DNA of 64,000 nt from Closterium sp. NIES-65 (lineage: Eukaryota > Streptophyta > Zygnematophyceae > Desmidiales > Closteriaceae). Positions within the stretch are counted from its first letter, which is position 1; every line of letters starts with the position of its first letter. The position numbers were made by a program, and so were the translations under genes. Positions 9,775 through 20,099 of the stretch are shown here, in pieces. The notes beneath the pieces are model-generated. The model was not told where the DNA came from and did not search any database. It saw only the letters and a program-made list of their open reading frames with translations. Location of the stretch: the NCBI GenBank assembly GCA_948144175.1, contig CANXME010000233.1, forward strand, positions 1,116,001 to 1,180,000, given 5' to 3'.

Positions 9775-9916
9775 TATCAGAGCATTATAGCTTATACATT
9801 TGTGTAGGCTATAGTGGGGCCCATATGGGGTACAACCCAATTAGGGTAATGACTTGTACCCAACTCTTTCATAGTTCATTCATCCATTCTCACTTCTCCT
9901 CATGGTATCGAGTAGG
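9775..9916 (+). repeat. B 5' LTR (9775-9902) and primer site
   Basis: Starts TATCAGAGCATTATAGC (TG mutated to TA) and ends CACTTCTCCTCA. A 3-bp deletion removes part of the palindromic core that is intact in the 3' LTR. TGGTATCGAGTAGG (9903-9916) is the primer site, followed by the hairpin TTCCC-GAGT-GGGAA (9917-9930) and GGGCCC (9940-9945). Confidence 0.92.
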
Positions 9917-10009
9917 TTCCCGAGTGGGAATACTGCCTAGGGCCCACCACGTATTATTTTTTCTCCACTGCCCGGAGCGCGCTTACCTCCTAACCCGAGT
10001 AGCGCCCCG

Positions 10010-11150
10010 AGACGCCTTTTGGCCGCCCTTAATGCCCCTCGAGCCGCCCTGCTTAGGCCCCGTCGGCCCCGCTTAGGCCTCGCTACGGCCTCGTTGCGGC
10101 CCCGCTTAGGCCCCGTCGGCCCCTCCCTTCAGCCCCGTCGGTCCCGCTCAGCACACCATCGGCCCCGCCTAGGCCCCGCCGGCCCCGCTATAGCCCCGCT
10201 TAGGCCCCGCTACGGCCCCGATTGGCCCCGCTTAGGCCCCGTCGGCCCCGTTCCGGCCCCGCTTAGGCCCATCGGCCACACTTCGGCCCCGTTGCGGCCC
10301 CACTACAGCCCCACTACGGCCCCGTCAGCCCCGCTTAGCCCACCGTCGGCCTCGCTTAGGCCCCGTCGGCCCCGCTATAGCCCTGCTTAGGCCCCACTAC
10401 GGCCCCGATTGGCCCCACTTAGGCCCCGTCGGCCTCGTTCCGGCCCCGCTTAGGCCCCGTTGGCCCCACTTCGGCCCCGTTGCGGCCCCGCTACAGCCCC
10501 ACTACGGCCCCGTCGGCCCCGCTTAGCCCGTCGTCGGCCCAGCTTAGGCCCAGTCGGCCCCGTTGCGGCCCCGCCTAGGCCCCGTCGGTCCCTACTTTGG
10601 CCCCGTTTCGGCCTTGCTACGGCCCCGTCGGCCCCGTTGCAGCCCCACTTAGGCTCCGTCGGCCCCCACTTCGGCCTCGTTACGGCCCCGCTACAGCCCC
10701 GCCACGGCCCTATCGGCCCCACTACGGCCCCAGCTACGGCCCCAGCTACGGCCACTTTGGCCCCGCTACGGCCTCGTCGGCCCCGCTACGGCCCCGCTCA
10801 GGCCCCGTCGGCCCCACTTCGGCCCCACTGCGGCCCCGCTAAGGCCCCGCTAAGGCCTCATCGGCCCCACTTCGACCCCACTCCGGCCCCACTAAGGCAC
10901 CTGCTACGACCCCGTCCCAACCGCCCGAGTCGCCCAGCCACCGAGCCGCCAGGCAGCCGAGCCGCCAGGCAGCCGAGCCGCCCAGCAGCCGAGCCGCCCC
11001 GCAGCCGAGCCGCCCCGCAGCCGAGCCGCCCAGCAGCCGAGCCACCCCGCAGCTGAGCCGCCCAGCAGCCAAGCCGCCCAGCAGCCGAGCCGCCCATGCA
11101 ACCAAGCCGCCCTGCAGCCGAGCCGCCGAGCAGTCCGATCGCCCCACTTG
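10010..11150 (+). repeat. B leader: GC-rich tandem array
   Basis: From 10030 to 10910 an irregular tandem array of GGCCCCGTCGGCCCCGCTTA units (7-25 bp period), then from 10920 to 11150 a second array with the unit CCGAGCCGCCCAGCAG. The second unit type is shared with the leader of element D, the first is not. Both strands read as Pro/Arg/Ala- or Gly-rich open frames; I treat these as compositional, not genes. It lies between the packaging-type signals and the gag start at 11206. Confidence 0.85.
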
Positions 11151-11205
11151 CCTGGTAAGAGCTCAGTCTCTGCCTCACTGCGCTCACTGCCTACCTACTG
11201 CTGTT

Positions 11206-12296
11206 ATGGCTTCCCCTAGCGTTCTCACTTTTGACGCTGAGGGTCGGGCAATTGACTTTGAGGTCTAGGTAGATGATCTGCAGCTTTTTTTGCAGTGCGA
11301 TAGGGCAGACGGCCTCTCCCTGTTTGACCTCACTTCTGGTGCCTCCCCTGCCCCTGCTGCTGATGCTGACGCCACTATTCGCTCACAGTGGGCCACACGT
11401 GATGCTGCTGCTCGCCTTGCTGTTCGCCGCCACTTACCGACCACTGAGCATGCACACTTTAGCCACTACAAGAGTGCTCAGACCTTGTACGAGGCTGTAG
11501 TTGCACGCTACTCTTCCCCTACCACTGCTGCACTGAGCCGCCTCATGCTTCCCTTCCTCTTCCCTGACCTTGATGCCTTTCCCATAGTCGCTGACCTCAT
11601 TACGCACCTCCGCACTCTTGACACTCGCTACCGCGTTGCGCTTCCTGCTGAGTTCTGCGCCAAGAACCCCCCCCCCCCATATACATCACCCTATACTACA
11701 TAGTCACCCGGCTCCCTGGCTCTCTTCGCGTAGTCAGGGACCACTTCCTCTCTGTTTGCCCCACCACTCTCACCGTTGACCTCCTCGAGAAGGCCCTCCT
11801 AGCAATAGAAAAAAGCATAGTCGCTGTAGGAGGCCCTCGTGGTGACCCTCGCACCCCCGTCTTTGAGGGGTGTTCTCCCTCCCCCCTCTTGCCCTCTGTC
11901 GCCTCTGCTGCTGCGGGCGTCCTCGTTGGTTTCGAGTCGGTCGGCGCTGCGTCTGCCCCGAGAGGGAGACGCCGCACCGGCAAGGGAAAGGGGGGCAAGG
12001 GATCTGGAGGGGGTGGAGGGGGCGGTGGAGGTGGTGGTGGAGGCGTTGGAGGGAGTGGGGGTGGTGGTGGTAGTGGTGCCGGGGGTGGTGGTGGCGGCGG
12101 CAGCAGTGGAGGCGGCGGAGGCGGTGGAGGTGGCGGAGGGAGCGGAGGCGGCGGAGGTAGTGGAGGAGGCGGCGGAGGCGTCGGAGGCGTCGGTGGCGGT
12201 GGCGGCGGCGGCGGCGGTGGTGGTGCGAGTCGCGACTCTGCACTGAGGAGTCGCTCCGGTGGTGGTCAGCGCCAGCAGCAGCAGGGAGCGGTGTGA
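11206..12296 (+). pseudogene. gag: B gag with homopolymer frameshift
   Basis: ATG 11206 starts MASPSVLTFDAEGRAIDFEV, equivalent to the D gag start; a TGG-to-TAG stop follows at about 11266. Frame 1 then gives the conserved gag core (DDLQLFLQCDRADGLSLFDL, VRRHLPTTEHAHFSHYKSAQ, LYEAVVARYSSPTTAALSRL) to AEFCAKNP. There a run of 12 C (11667-11678), where 10 would keep frame, shifts reading by +2 into frame 0: YTSPYT becomes MYITLYY-like, DLLEKALLAIEKSIVAVGG, FEGCSPSPLLPSVASAA. A poly-Gly/Ser linker (about 11990-12240, GGN repeats) follows. Confidence 0.85.
11990..12240 (+). repeat. B glycine-rich linker (GGN repeat)
   Basis: Simple-sequence tract of GGTGGA/GGCGGT units encoding about 80 nearly uninterrupted Gly with occasional Ser, between the gag core and the zinc motif. 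The same position is Gly-rich in A, C, D and G, so it is a family feature, probably a flexible hinge in Gag. Reverse-strand open frames across it are artefacts. Confidence 0.8.
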
Positions 12297-12299
12297 CCA

Positions 12300-15200
12300 T
12301 GTCCCCTCAGCAGCTTCGTGAGTGGTACACTGCACGCCAGCGAGGTGGGGGTTTTGGACCCTGCTCCTACGTTCTCCGTACCGGCGACCGCACTGAGAGC
12401 AGTGCGGAGGTCCACACTACACCCAGCGCTGCTTTGGTCGCCTGACGGACACGTGGCGTCGCCAGTTCCCTGAGGCGTCAGAGATCCCTCGCTGGGGAGA
12501 TCTGGCCAAGGCTGGGGTTGCTATCTTCGATATTGACTTTGATGCTATTCTCGCTGCCATTTATGCTGTTGCTGATAGTGTTGAGGGTGCCTGTTACCTA
12601 TGTGTACCGCATGACCCGGGCATTGAGGCTGCTGCGCTAGGTGCTGGTGAGACTGCTGCTCTTGGTGCTAGTGCGTGTGCTGCCCCAGGTGCTGATGAGT
12701 CTGCTCTCTCAGGTACTGCTTCAGCTCAGGCCCTCCACACCTTCACCCTGGACTCGGGTGCGTCCCGCTCCTTCTTTCGAGACCGCACCACTCTTACGCC
12801 GCTTAGTCGGCCGATGCAGTCTCCATGGCAGACCCCTCTGGGGGTCCTGTCCTTGCTAGCTTCTCCACTGTTCTTCCGTGCCCTGCAGCCCCCTCTAGCA
12901 CCCTGTCTGGTCTGTACCTCCCCTCGTTCTCTACGAACATGGTGAGTGGAGCGGACCTACAGGATCGAGGGGTTGACCAGTTCACTCCTGCGAGTCAGCG
13001 AGTGACCCACTGCACGTGTGCTCGGACAGGTCGACACCTGGCCACGTTCAGTCCTCGGCCAGGGTCGAGCCTGTACACCCTTACTATTGCGTCCCCTTCT
13101 GCTGCTGCGTCTGCCCAGGTAGCTGCGTTGAGTCAAATGTTTGTTGCAGCGTCAAGGTCTGGTCCTGAGTGTGCTCCCTGCTCGTGTCGTCTGCTGTCCC
13201 ACCAGACTCTCCTTTGGCACCACCGCCTTGGTCACCCTTCCCTGCCTCGTCTCAGAGGCATGGCCTCCCGTGTCCTTGTCTATGGTCTTCCTCGGTCTCT
13301 CCCTCCCCTTCCTTCGGGGCCTGGCCCTACCTGCGTCCCCTGCGTCGAGGGGCGACAGCGCGCCGCCCCTCACTCCTCCGAGTTTCGTCCAAGAGAGGCT
13401 CCACTGCAAACTCTCCACATGGACGTGTGGGGCCCAGCCCGCGTCAGTGGGCAGGGACGAGAGCGGTTCTTTCTGCTGGTCGTTGACAACTACTCGCATT
13501 ACACCACAGTCTTCCCCTTGCGCAGCAAGGGTGACGTCACTGAGGTGTTGATCGACTGGATCCGCGCAGCTCGTCTCGAGCCCAGAGAGAGTTTCGGCTC
13601 CGACTTTCCTGTTCTAAGTCTGCACTCGGACAGAGGCGGAGAGTTTTCTTCTGCCCCTCTAGGAGCCTTCTGTCGTGCACAGGGCATCTGCCAGACCTTC
13701 ACGCTTCCGGCCTCTCCACAGCAAAATGGGATTGCTTAGCGCCGCATTGGCATGGTCATGGACGTCGCTCGTACGTCCATGATGCATTTGGCTGCCCCCC
13801 ATTTTCTGTGGCCGTTTGCGGTTCAGAACGCCGCGCATCAGGTCAACCTTCAGCCCCGGGTCTCCTTGCCAGAGACCTCCCCCACCTTGCGGTGGACCGG
13901 GAAGGTTGGCGATGCAACTGCGTTTCGGGTCTGGTGATCTAGGGCGTTTGTCCGCGACTCGTCTGCGGACAAGCTGTCCCCCCGTGCTGTTCCCTGCGTC
14001 TTCCTTGGCTTCCCCCTCGACGCGCTTGGCTGGCGGTTTTACCACCCCACCTCGCGACGTATTGAGTCCTCCCAGGACGTCACCTTTGACGAGTCGGTAC
14101 CTTACTACTGTCTCTTCCCCTACCGCACTGCGCCCCTCCCCCCGCCGCCGCTCTTCCTTGCGCCTGGTGCTACCCTGGTAGACCCCCTCCCTCCTAAGGG
14201 TCCTGCCCCTTTAGGTGTATCCCAGGTAGACGCAGTCCAGCCTGTCGAGATAGCTATTGAGTCTGGTGCTGCTAAAGGTGTTGAGCCTGCGGGTGCCGGG
14301 TCAGCGGGTTCCGGGTCTGGGGGTGCTAGGTCTTGGGGTGCTCAGACTAGTGGTGCTGAGACTGGGGGTGCTAAGACTAGGGGTGCTGAGTTTGGGGGTG
14401 CTAAGAGTCGGGGTGCTGAGCCTGGGGGTGCTGGGTCTGCTCGTGTGGCCGCCACCGGTGCTTCGTCGAGGCGGGAGCCGCTCTCTCCACAAGAGCTGGG
14501 CGAGGGGTTCGCCCGCCACTGGAGACGTGCTGCTAAGTCTGGGGGTCCTACTGGAGCTGCTGTTGGTGCTGGTGCTGCTGGAGGTGGAGCTGCTGAGGGT
14601 GTTGGCGCTGGTGTTTCTACTGGTGCTGGTGCGTCTGGGGGTGCTGCTGAGGCAGCTAGTGCTGACGGTTCTACAAAAGTTGGCGCTGTTGGGGGTGTTG
14701 GCGCTGGCGTTGCTGCTGTCGATGGTACTTCTGAGGGTCTTGGAGTTGGCGCTGTTGGAGCTGGAGGTTCTACTAGCGTTGGTGCTGCCACTGGGGGTCC
14801 TGGTGCCGTCCTTGCTGATTCTGGAGGCGCTGCGCAGCCGAGGCTGTACTTTGTTCCCCTTGTGGAGCAGGTAATTGGTCTCCCTCCCTCTACTGGTTCT
14901 GTTCCTCCGTTGGAGTGTCCGCAGCTTGTCGAGTCGCAGTCCCAGTTACAGCCCGCCTCTCTGCTACCTTCTCCATCTCCCTACAATGGTCCTACTGGAG
15001 GTCTTGCTGAGCATCGTAAGCTTGCGTCTCGTCCTGCGTCGCCTGTTCGTGCTGCTCGCACTAGTGGTCATACTGCGCGTCCGCGTCCTCCTACGGTCCC
15101 CGGCACACACCAGATGGCACTGCGTCCGTCCACTGCTCCTCTGCGTGTCCCTTTGCCGTCTCCTCCAGAGTCCTCTCTTCCTTCGCTTGCTGATCCGGAG

Positions 15201-15572
15201 TCCGACTCCCTTCGTACTGCTAGTCCTTCGGTCACGCGCCTTCTTGCTACTCTTGTCACTGACCCTACCTTTGAGTCCACTGCTGCGTCTGCTCTAGTTG
15301 CTGAGCTTGTCGACTTCGTTGCTCGCTGCCGTCTAGACTACGCTGCCAGTCTTGTTGCTAAGTCTGAGTCTATCTGTCCTCCGTCCGTCAGGGGTGAGTG
15401 TGTTCTTAGCACGGACGTCCTTGAGGACACGCAGGAGGAGTTCCAGTGCTTTGCTGTTGCTTTGCCCCATCTCGTGTCCACACTGATTGCCCCTGAGCGA
15501 GACCCGGATGCAGTAGACATCCCGACTCCTCGATCGTACGCTGAGGCGATCGAGGGTCCCTACTCCTCCTAG
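12300..15572 (+). pseudogene. pol: B pol: zinc region, protease, integrase, linker
   Basis: QQLREWYTARQ (about 12309) begins the zinc region, frameshifted after CSYVLRTGDRT. The block GVAIFDIDFDAILAAIYAV and then protease HTFTLDSGASRSFF (DSG codons near 12751, frame 1) follow; a small deletion near 12815 moves to frame 0. Frame 0 gives the zinc-binding HHCC domain (LLWHHRLGHPSLPRL...CVPCVEG), integrase MDVWGPARVSGQ and LHSDRGGEFSS with SPQQNGIA, then a TAG at 13737 in place of the catalytic Glu codon and a TGA at 13935. The same frame runs on through the linker (14257-14870, Gly/Ala-rich) to TAG 15570-15572 (SSQWQ Gln codon), just upstream of RT. Confidence 0.87.
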
Positions 15573-17097
15573 TGGCAGTCGGCCATGGACTCAGAGATGG
15601 CTTCCTGGAAGTCCACAGGCACCTACGTCGACGAGGTTCCCCCACCTGGGGCGAACATCGTCAGTGGGATGTGGATCTTCAGGGTGAAGCGGCCGCCTGG
15701 CTCTCCGCCTGTCTTCAAGGCGCGTTACGTGGCTCGAGGCTTCACTCAGCGGCAGGGAGTTGACAACTTTCAGACCTTCACTCCCACCCCGAAGATGACC
15801 ACTCTTCGGGTGCTGCTGCATATAGCCGCTCAGCGCGACTATGAGCTTCACTCTCTTGACTTTAGCACAGCTTTCCTGCAAAGCAGCTTGCACGAGGAGA
15901 TCTGGCTACGCCCCCCTCCTGACTTCACTGGGTTTTCCTCCTGGTACCCAGTGGAGCCTCCGCCGGCCAGTCTACGGTCTCCGTCAAGCGCCCCGTGAGT
16001 GGCACGACACACTGAGGACTACACTTGCGGCTCTTAGGTTTGCTCCTTCTACAGCCGGCCCGTCGCTGTTTCTACGCACCGACACCTCCTTGCCGCCGCT
16101 CTACATCCTCGTGTACGTCGACGACTTGGTCTTTGCCACTGCTGATACTGCTGGACTCGCCCACGTGAAGTCCGAGCTACAGAAGAGACACACGTGCACA
16201 GACCTGGGTGAACTGCGCAACTACCTTGGCTTGCAGATCACCCAGGACAGAGCACAGCGCACCATTACCCTGACTCAGTCACACATGGTGCAGCAGGTCC
16301 TTCAGCGCTTCGGCTTCACGTACTCCTTGCCTCAGGCCACTCCTCTGTCTACTCGCCACTCGCTCTCAGCTCTGCCTTTGGATGAGTCCGTAGAGTCGAG
16401 TGGCCCGTACCCAGAGCTTGTTGGCTGCCTCATGTACCTGATGACCTGCACACGACCTGACCTTGCATACCCTCTTAGCATCTTGGCACGCTATGTTGCT
16501 CCTGGGAGACACAGACCAGAGCACATGGCTGCAGCGAAGAGGGTGTTGCGCTACGTGTGCAGTACGTCGGGCATGGGGCTAGTGCTTAGAGGGCGACGTC
16601 GAGTGGTCCTCACAGGTCACGCTGACGCTTCTTGGGCTGACGACCAGGCTACGCAGCGGTCGTCACAGGGTTACACCTTCAGCCTTGGCTCCGGTTCTGT
16701 TTCATGGCGGTCTACCCGCTTGTCCTGTGTTCTCGGCTCTAGCTGTGAGGCTGAGATCTACGCCGGGGCCATGGCTGCACAGGAGCTACGCTGGCTCACC
16801 TACCTTCTGACTGACCTAGGAGAGCCGCCTCGTTCTCCTCCAGTTCTGGACGTGGACAACAAGGCCATGCTGGCCTTGTGTCGGGAGCACAGACTGGAGC
16901 ATAGAACAAAGCACATTGCTCTCGGCTACTTCCTGTCTCGTGAGCTGCAGCAGTGTGGTCAGCTGCGCCTTGCTTACGTGGCCTCTGAGGCCAACACTGC
17001 TGATATCTTCACCAAGGCTCTTCTGCCTTGTGATCATCAGCGTTTTTGTACTGTGCTAGGTCTCGTGCCTACCTGGCCTCACTTGCTCACTTCTTGA
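15573..17097 (+). pseudogene. pol: B pol: reverse transcriptase and RNase H
   Basis: Nearly complete RVT_2 and RNase H. MASWKSTGTYVDEVPPPGAN starts the RT in frame 0; a 2-bp loss near 15935 (GFTGSFPP region) moves to frame 1, which then stays open from 15841 to the natural TGA at 17095-17097. YVDD is at 16114-16125. RNase H shows HADASWADDQATQRSSQGY, SCEAEIYAGAMAAQEL and DVDNKAMLALCREHRLEHR, ending WPHLLTS. Only one frameshift separates it from an intact RT-RNase H, so B is among the better-preserved copies. Confidence 0.92.
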
Positions 17098-17302
17098 TCT
17101 TGTTTGTATTGTATTATTTCTATACCTGCTCTTGCTTGTGTTACCTTTATATGTATATTCATGCATGTGAAGTGGCCTTGTGGCCCTACTCTTGTGCTCG
17201 GACTTTGTGGTGACTTTGTGATCCTCCCTGAGCTTGCTTTGCTTTGCTTTGCTTGACTGGTCTTGTGAGCGCTTGTTCTCCCCCACTTTGTCTATGGGGG
17301 TG
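17098..17302 (+). promoter_or_regulatory. B 3' untranslated block and polypurine hairpin
   Basis: The family 3' block (ATGTGAAGTGGCCTTGTGGC, GTGACTTTGTGATCC) ends in CCCCCA (17280-17285) and TGGGGG (17295-17300), able to form a 6-bp stem with a 9-nt loop immediately before the 3' LTR. Confidence 0.65.
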
Positions 17303-17433
17303 TGTTAGAGCATTATAGCTTATACATTTGTGTAGGCTATTCTGGGGTAGCCCATATGGGGTACAACCCAATTAGGGTTAGTACTTGTACCCAACTCTTT
17401 CATAGTTCATTCATCCATTCTCACTTCTCGTCA
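17303..17433 (+). repeat. B 3' LTR (131 bp)
   Basis: Starts TGTTAGAGCATTATAGC and ends CACTTCTCGTCA. The palindrome GTAGCCCATATGGGGTAC is intact at 17347-17364 (18 nt, one mismatch). It is followed by target copy AGTAC. Confidence 0.93.
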
Positions 17434-19137
17434 AGTACCGCTGCTTCTCTCGGCTTACGGACACCTTCCGCGCAGAGTTTCCTGAGGCGGCTGAGCTCCC
17501 CCGCTGGGCAGACCTTCTTAGGCAGGGTGCAGACATCTTTGCTCTTGATTATGATGCTATCCTTTCTGCCATGTATGCATTTACTTCTAGTGCAGAGGGT
17601 GACTATTACTTGTGTATGCCGCCACATCCTGGTATTGAGGGTGCTGCTCTAGGTGCTAGTGAGTCTGCTGCTCTAGGTGCTGGTGAGTTTGCTCTCCCTG
17701 GTACTGTGTCTGCTGCAGCCTTGCACACCTTCATGCTTGACTCAGGTGCTTCCCACTGTTTCTTTCGCGACAGTACCACAGTCACACCGCTCTCTGCACG
17801 TGTTGTCTCTCTGGCCGACCCCTTCAGGGGCCCAGTCCTTGCACGTTCCTCCACTGTTGTGCCTTGTCCAGCGGTTCGGTTTGGCTCACTGTCAGGTCTG
17901 CACCTCCCCTCGTTCTGTACGAACTTGGTGAGCACCGCAGTCCTTCAGGATCAGTGGGTTGATACCTTCACCCCTGCAGGACAGAGTCTGGCAATCTGTA
18001 CGTGCTCCTGGATTGGCAGGCACCTGGCCACGTTCACCCGTCGGCGTGGGTCGAGTCTGTACATACTGACTACTGCGCCTCCTCAAGTAATTGCTTTTGC
18101 ATCTGCGTCGAGTCAGCTAGCGGCCCCCTGCTCGTGTCGCGCCCTGTCGCACCAGACGCTCCTTTGGCTCCACCGCCTTGGTCACCCCTCTGCGGCACGC
18201 CTCCGTGGCATGCACTCCAGTCTCCTTGTCTCCGCTCTTCCCAGGTCCTTACCTCCCCTCCCACCCTCGCCTGCCCCTCCCTACCTTCCCTATCTCGAGG
18301 GGCGGCAGCGCGCCGCTCCTCACTCCTCTTTGTTCTCCCTAACGACTGCTCCCCTGCACAATCTCCACCTGGACGTGTGGGGCCCAGCCCGCGTCCGTGG
18401 ACAGGGCCACGAGCGGTACTTTCTGATGGTTGTCGACGACGACATGGTCTTCCCCTTGCATTGCAAGGGGGAGGTCCCTGATGTTTTCATCCCTTGGATC
18501 CGCGCTGTTTGTCTCCAGCTCCGCGAGCGGTTCAAAACAGACCTTCCTATCTTACGTCTGCACTCTGACAGAGGTGGTGAGTTTTCCTCCGACCTCTTGC
18601 GTGACTTTTGTCTTGGGGAGGGCATTCACCAGACGTTCACGCTTCCGGCCTCTCTGCAGGAGAATGGGGTTGCTGAGCAATGCATTGGCTTAGTCATGGA
18701 GGTCGCTTGTACCTCCATGATCCATGCGGCTGCCCCAAGTTTTCTGTGGCCATTTGCGGTCCGCTATGCTGCGCATCAGCTCAACCTCTGGCCTTGTATC
18801 TCCTTGCCAAAGACCTCGCCGACAATGCGTTGGACAGGAGAGGTTGGCCATGCGTCAGTGTTCCGGGTCTGGGGATGTCATGCTTTTGTCTACGAAATTT
18901 CCCCGGACAAGCTCTCCGCCTGCGCCGTTCCCTGTGTCTTCCTTGGCTTTCCCCCTGACGCGCCTGGGTGGCAGTCTTACCACCCCACCTCGCGCCGTGT
19001 CCTGCCCTCTCAGGACGTCACGTTTCACTAGCCGGTTCCCTTTTACCATCTCTTCCCCTACTGCATTGCCCGCTCTTCCTCGCACAGGTCCTCCTCCGGT
19101 AGACCCCCTCCACCCTTAGGGTCCTGCTCCTTTAGGT
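17434..19137 (+). CDS. pol: A pol: zinc end, protease, integrase (open block)
   Basis: Continues A after the B insertion. Frame 0 reads YRCFSRLTDTFRAEFPEAAE (last Cys of the zinc motif), LDYDAILSAMYAF, then protease HTFMLDSGASHCFF, pre-integrase LLWLHRLGHPSAARL...LPYLEG, integrase LHLDVWGPARVRGQGHERYF, LRLHSDRGGEFSS and SLQENGVAEQCIG, and the tail FLWPFAVRYAAHQLNLWP. It is open until TAG 19029-19031, about 530 codons. The integrase has a small internal deletion at VVDDDMVFPL (missing YTRYTT-like residues) and the zinc-domain CVEG Cys is Tyr or Leu (PYLEG), so activity is unlikely. Labelled CDS because this block is one long open frame, but the parent polyprotein is dead. Confidence 0.85.
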
Positions 19138-19970
19138 GTGTCCCAGGTAGACCCTGTCGAGCCTGTCGAGGTAGATGTCGACTTAAGTGCTGCTCGGGGT
19201 ACTACGCCTCAGGGTGCTAAGCCTGCAGGTGCGGGGCCTGGGGGTGCTGGACCTGAGTGTGCGGAGCCTGGGGGTTTTGAGCTTGAGTGTGCGGAGCCTG
19301 GGGGTGCTGAGCCTGGGGTTGCTGAGTCTGAGAGTACGAAGCCTGGGGGTGCGGAGCCGGAGTGTGTGGAGCCTGGGGGTGCTGAATCTGAGCATGCGGA
19401 GCCTGGGGGTGCTGAGCCTGGGGGTGCTGAGCCTGGGGGTACCGAGTTCAAGCGTGCTGCGCCTGGAGGTCCTACGGGTGTCTTATCTCAGCAGGAGCCC
19501 CTCTCTCCCCTTGAGCTGCGGGAGTGGTTTGCTCGATGCTGGAGCCTCCGGATTGGTGTTGCTGGAGCTAGAGCTGCTGGAGGTGCTAGAGTTGCAGGTC
19601 CTAGAGGTGCTTGCACTGGAGATCCTGGAGCTACTGGAGCTGGAGGTGCTGCTAGACGGAGCTACTAGAGCTGGAGGTGCTACTGGAGGACCTGGAGGTG
19701 TTGGAGCCGCTAGTCCCGGAGGTGCTCGTACTGGAGGTACGGGAGCTGCCGGAGCTGGAGATGCTGCTGGAGCTGAAGCTGCTAGAGTTACAGGAGCTGC
19801 TGCAGCTGGAGGTTATGCGGGAGTTGGAGCTGGAGCCACTAGAGGTAGAGCTGCTGGAGATACTGGAGCTGCAGAATCTGTTGTGCAGTAGGCATTGGAG
19901 CTGGAGACCCTGGAGCTGGAGGTGCTGGCCCTCGGGGTGCTCATGCTGTCAATGCTTGTTTTGGAGGTGC
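19138..19970 (+). repeat. A integrase-RT linker repeats
   Basis: 15-bp GGGGGTGCTGAGCCT-like units (19200-19460) followed by GGAGCTGCTGGAGGT-type 9-18 bp units (19555-19960). They encode Gly-Ala-Glu-Pro and Gly-Ala repeats in the pol frame. The arrays read open in most frames and should not be called as genes. Confidence 0.8.
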
Positions 19971-20099
19971 TGTGCGGCCGCGACTGTGCATTGTTCCGCT
20001 GCTTCAGCAGGTTCTTGGTCTCCCACCTTCTACTGGACTTACTCCTCCCTTACTGTGTCCACCGCCTGACCAGTCCCAGCCGCAGTTACAGCCAGCGTC

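Larger units (their letters stand above)
9775..17433 (+). mobile_element. Complete copia element B nested in A
   Basis: 7.66-kb plus-strand element with LTRs 9775-9902 and 17303-17433 and a perfect 5-bp target duplication AGTAC (9770-9774 and 17434-17438). Joining the flanks restores the gag zinc motif of A. It contains primer site, leader, gag, protease, integrase, linker, RT, RNase H and polypurine hairpin in order. Gag and pol are broken by stops and indels, but every domain is present. The LTRs differ at about 8 positions plus a 3-bp indel, and the 5' LTR has TA instead of TG at its first two bases. Confidence 0.95.

Noticed and set aside
10020..11150. CRISPR-like array
   Set aside because: The repeats are contiguous and degenerate with no unique spacers, and the context is a eukaryotic retrotransposon leader.
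10019..11187. Pro/Arg-rich and Gly-rich open frames in the B leader
   Set aside because: Products of the GGCCCCGTCGG and CCGAGCCGCC arrays; they differ completely from leaders of related elements, so they are not conserved proteins.
11990..12240. Gly-rich structural protein or silk-like gene
   Set aside because: The Gly tract is flanked in phase by gag and the zinc region, at the same place in A, C, D and G.
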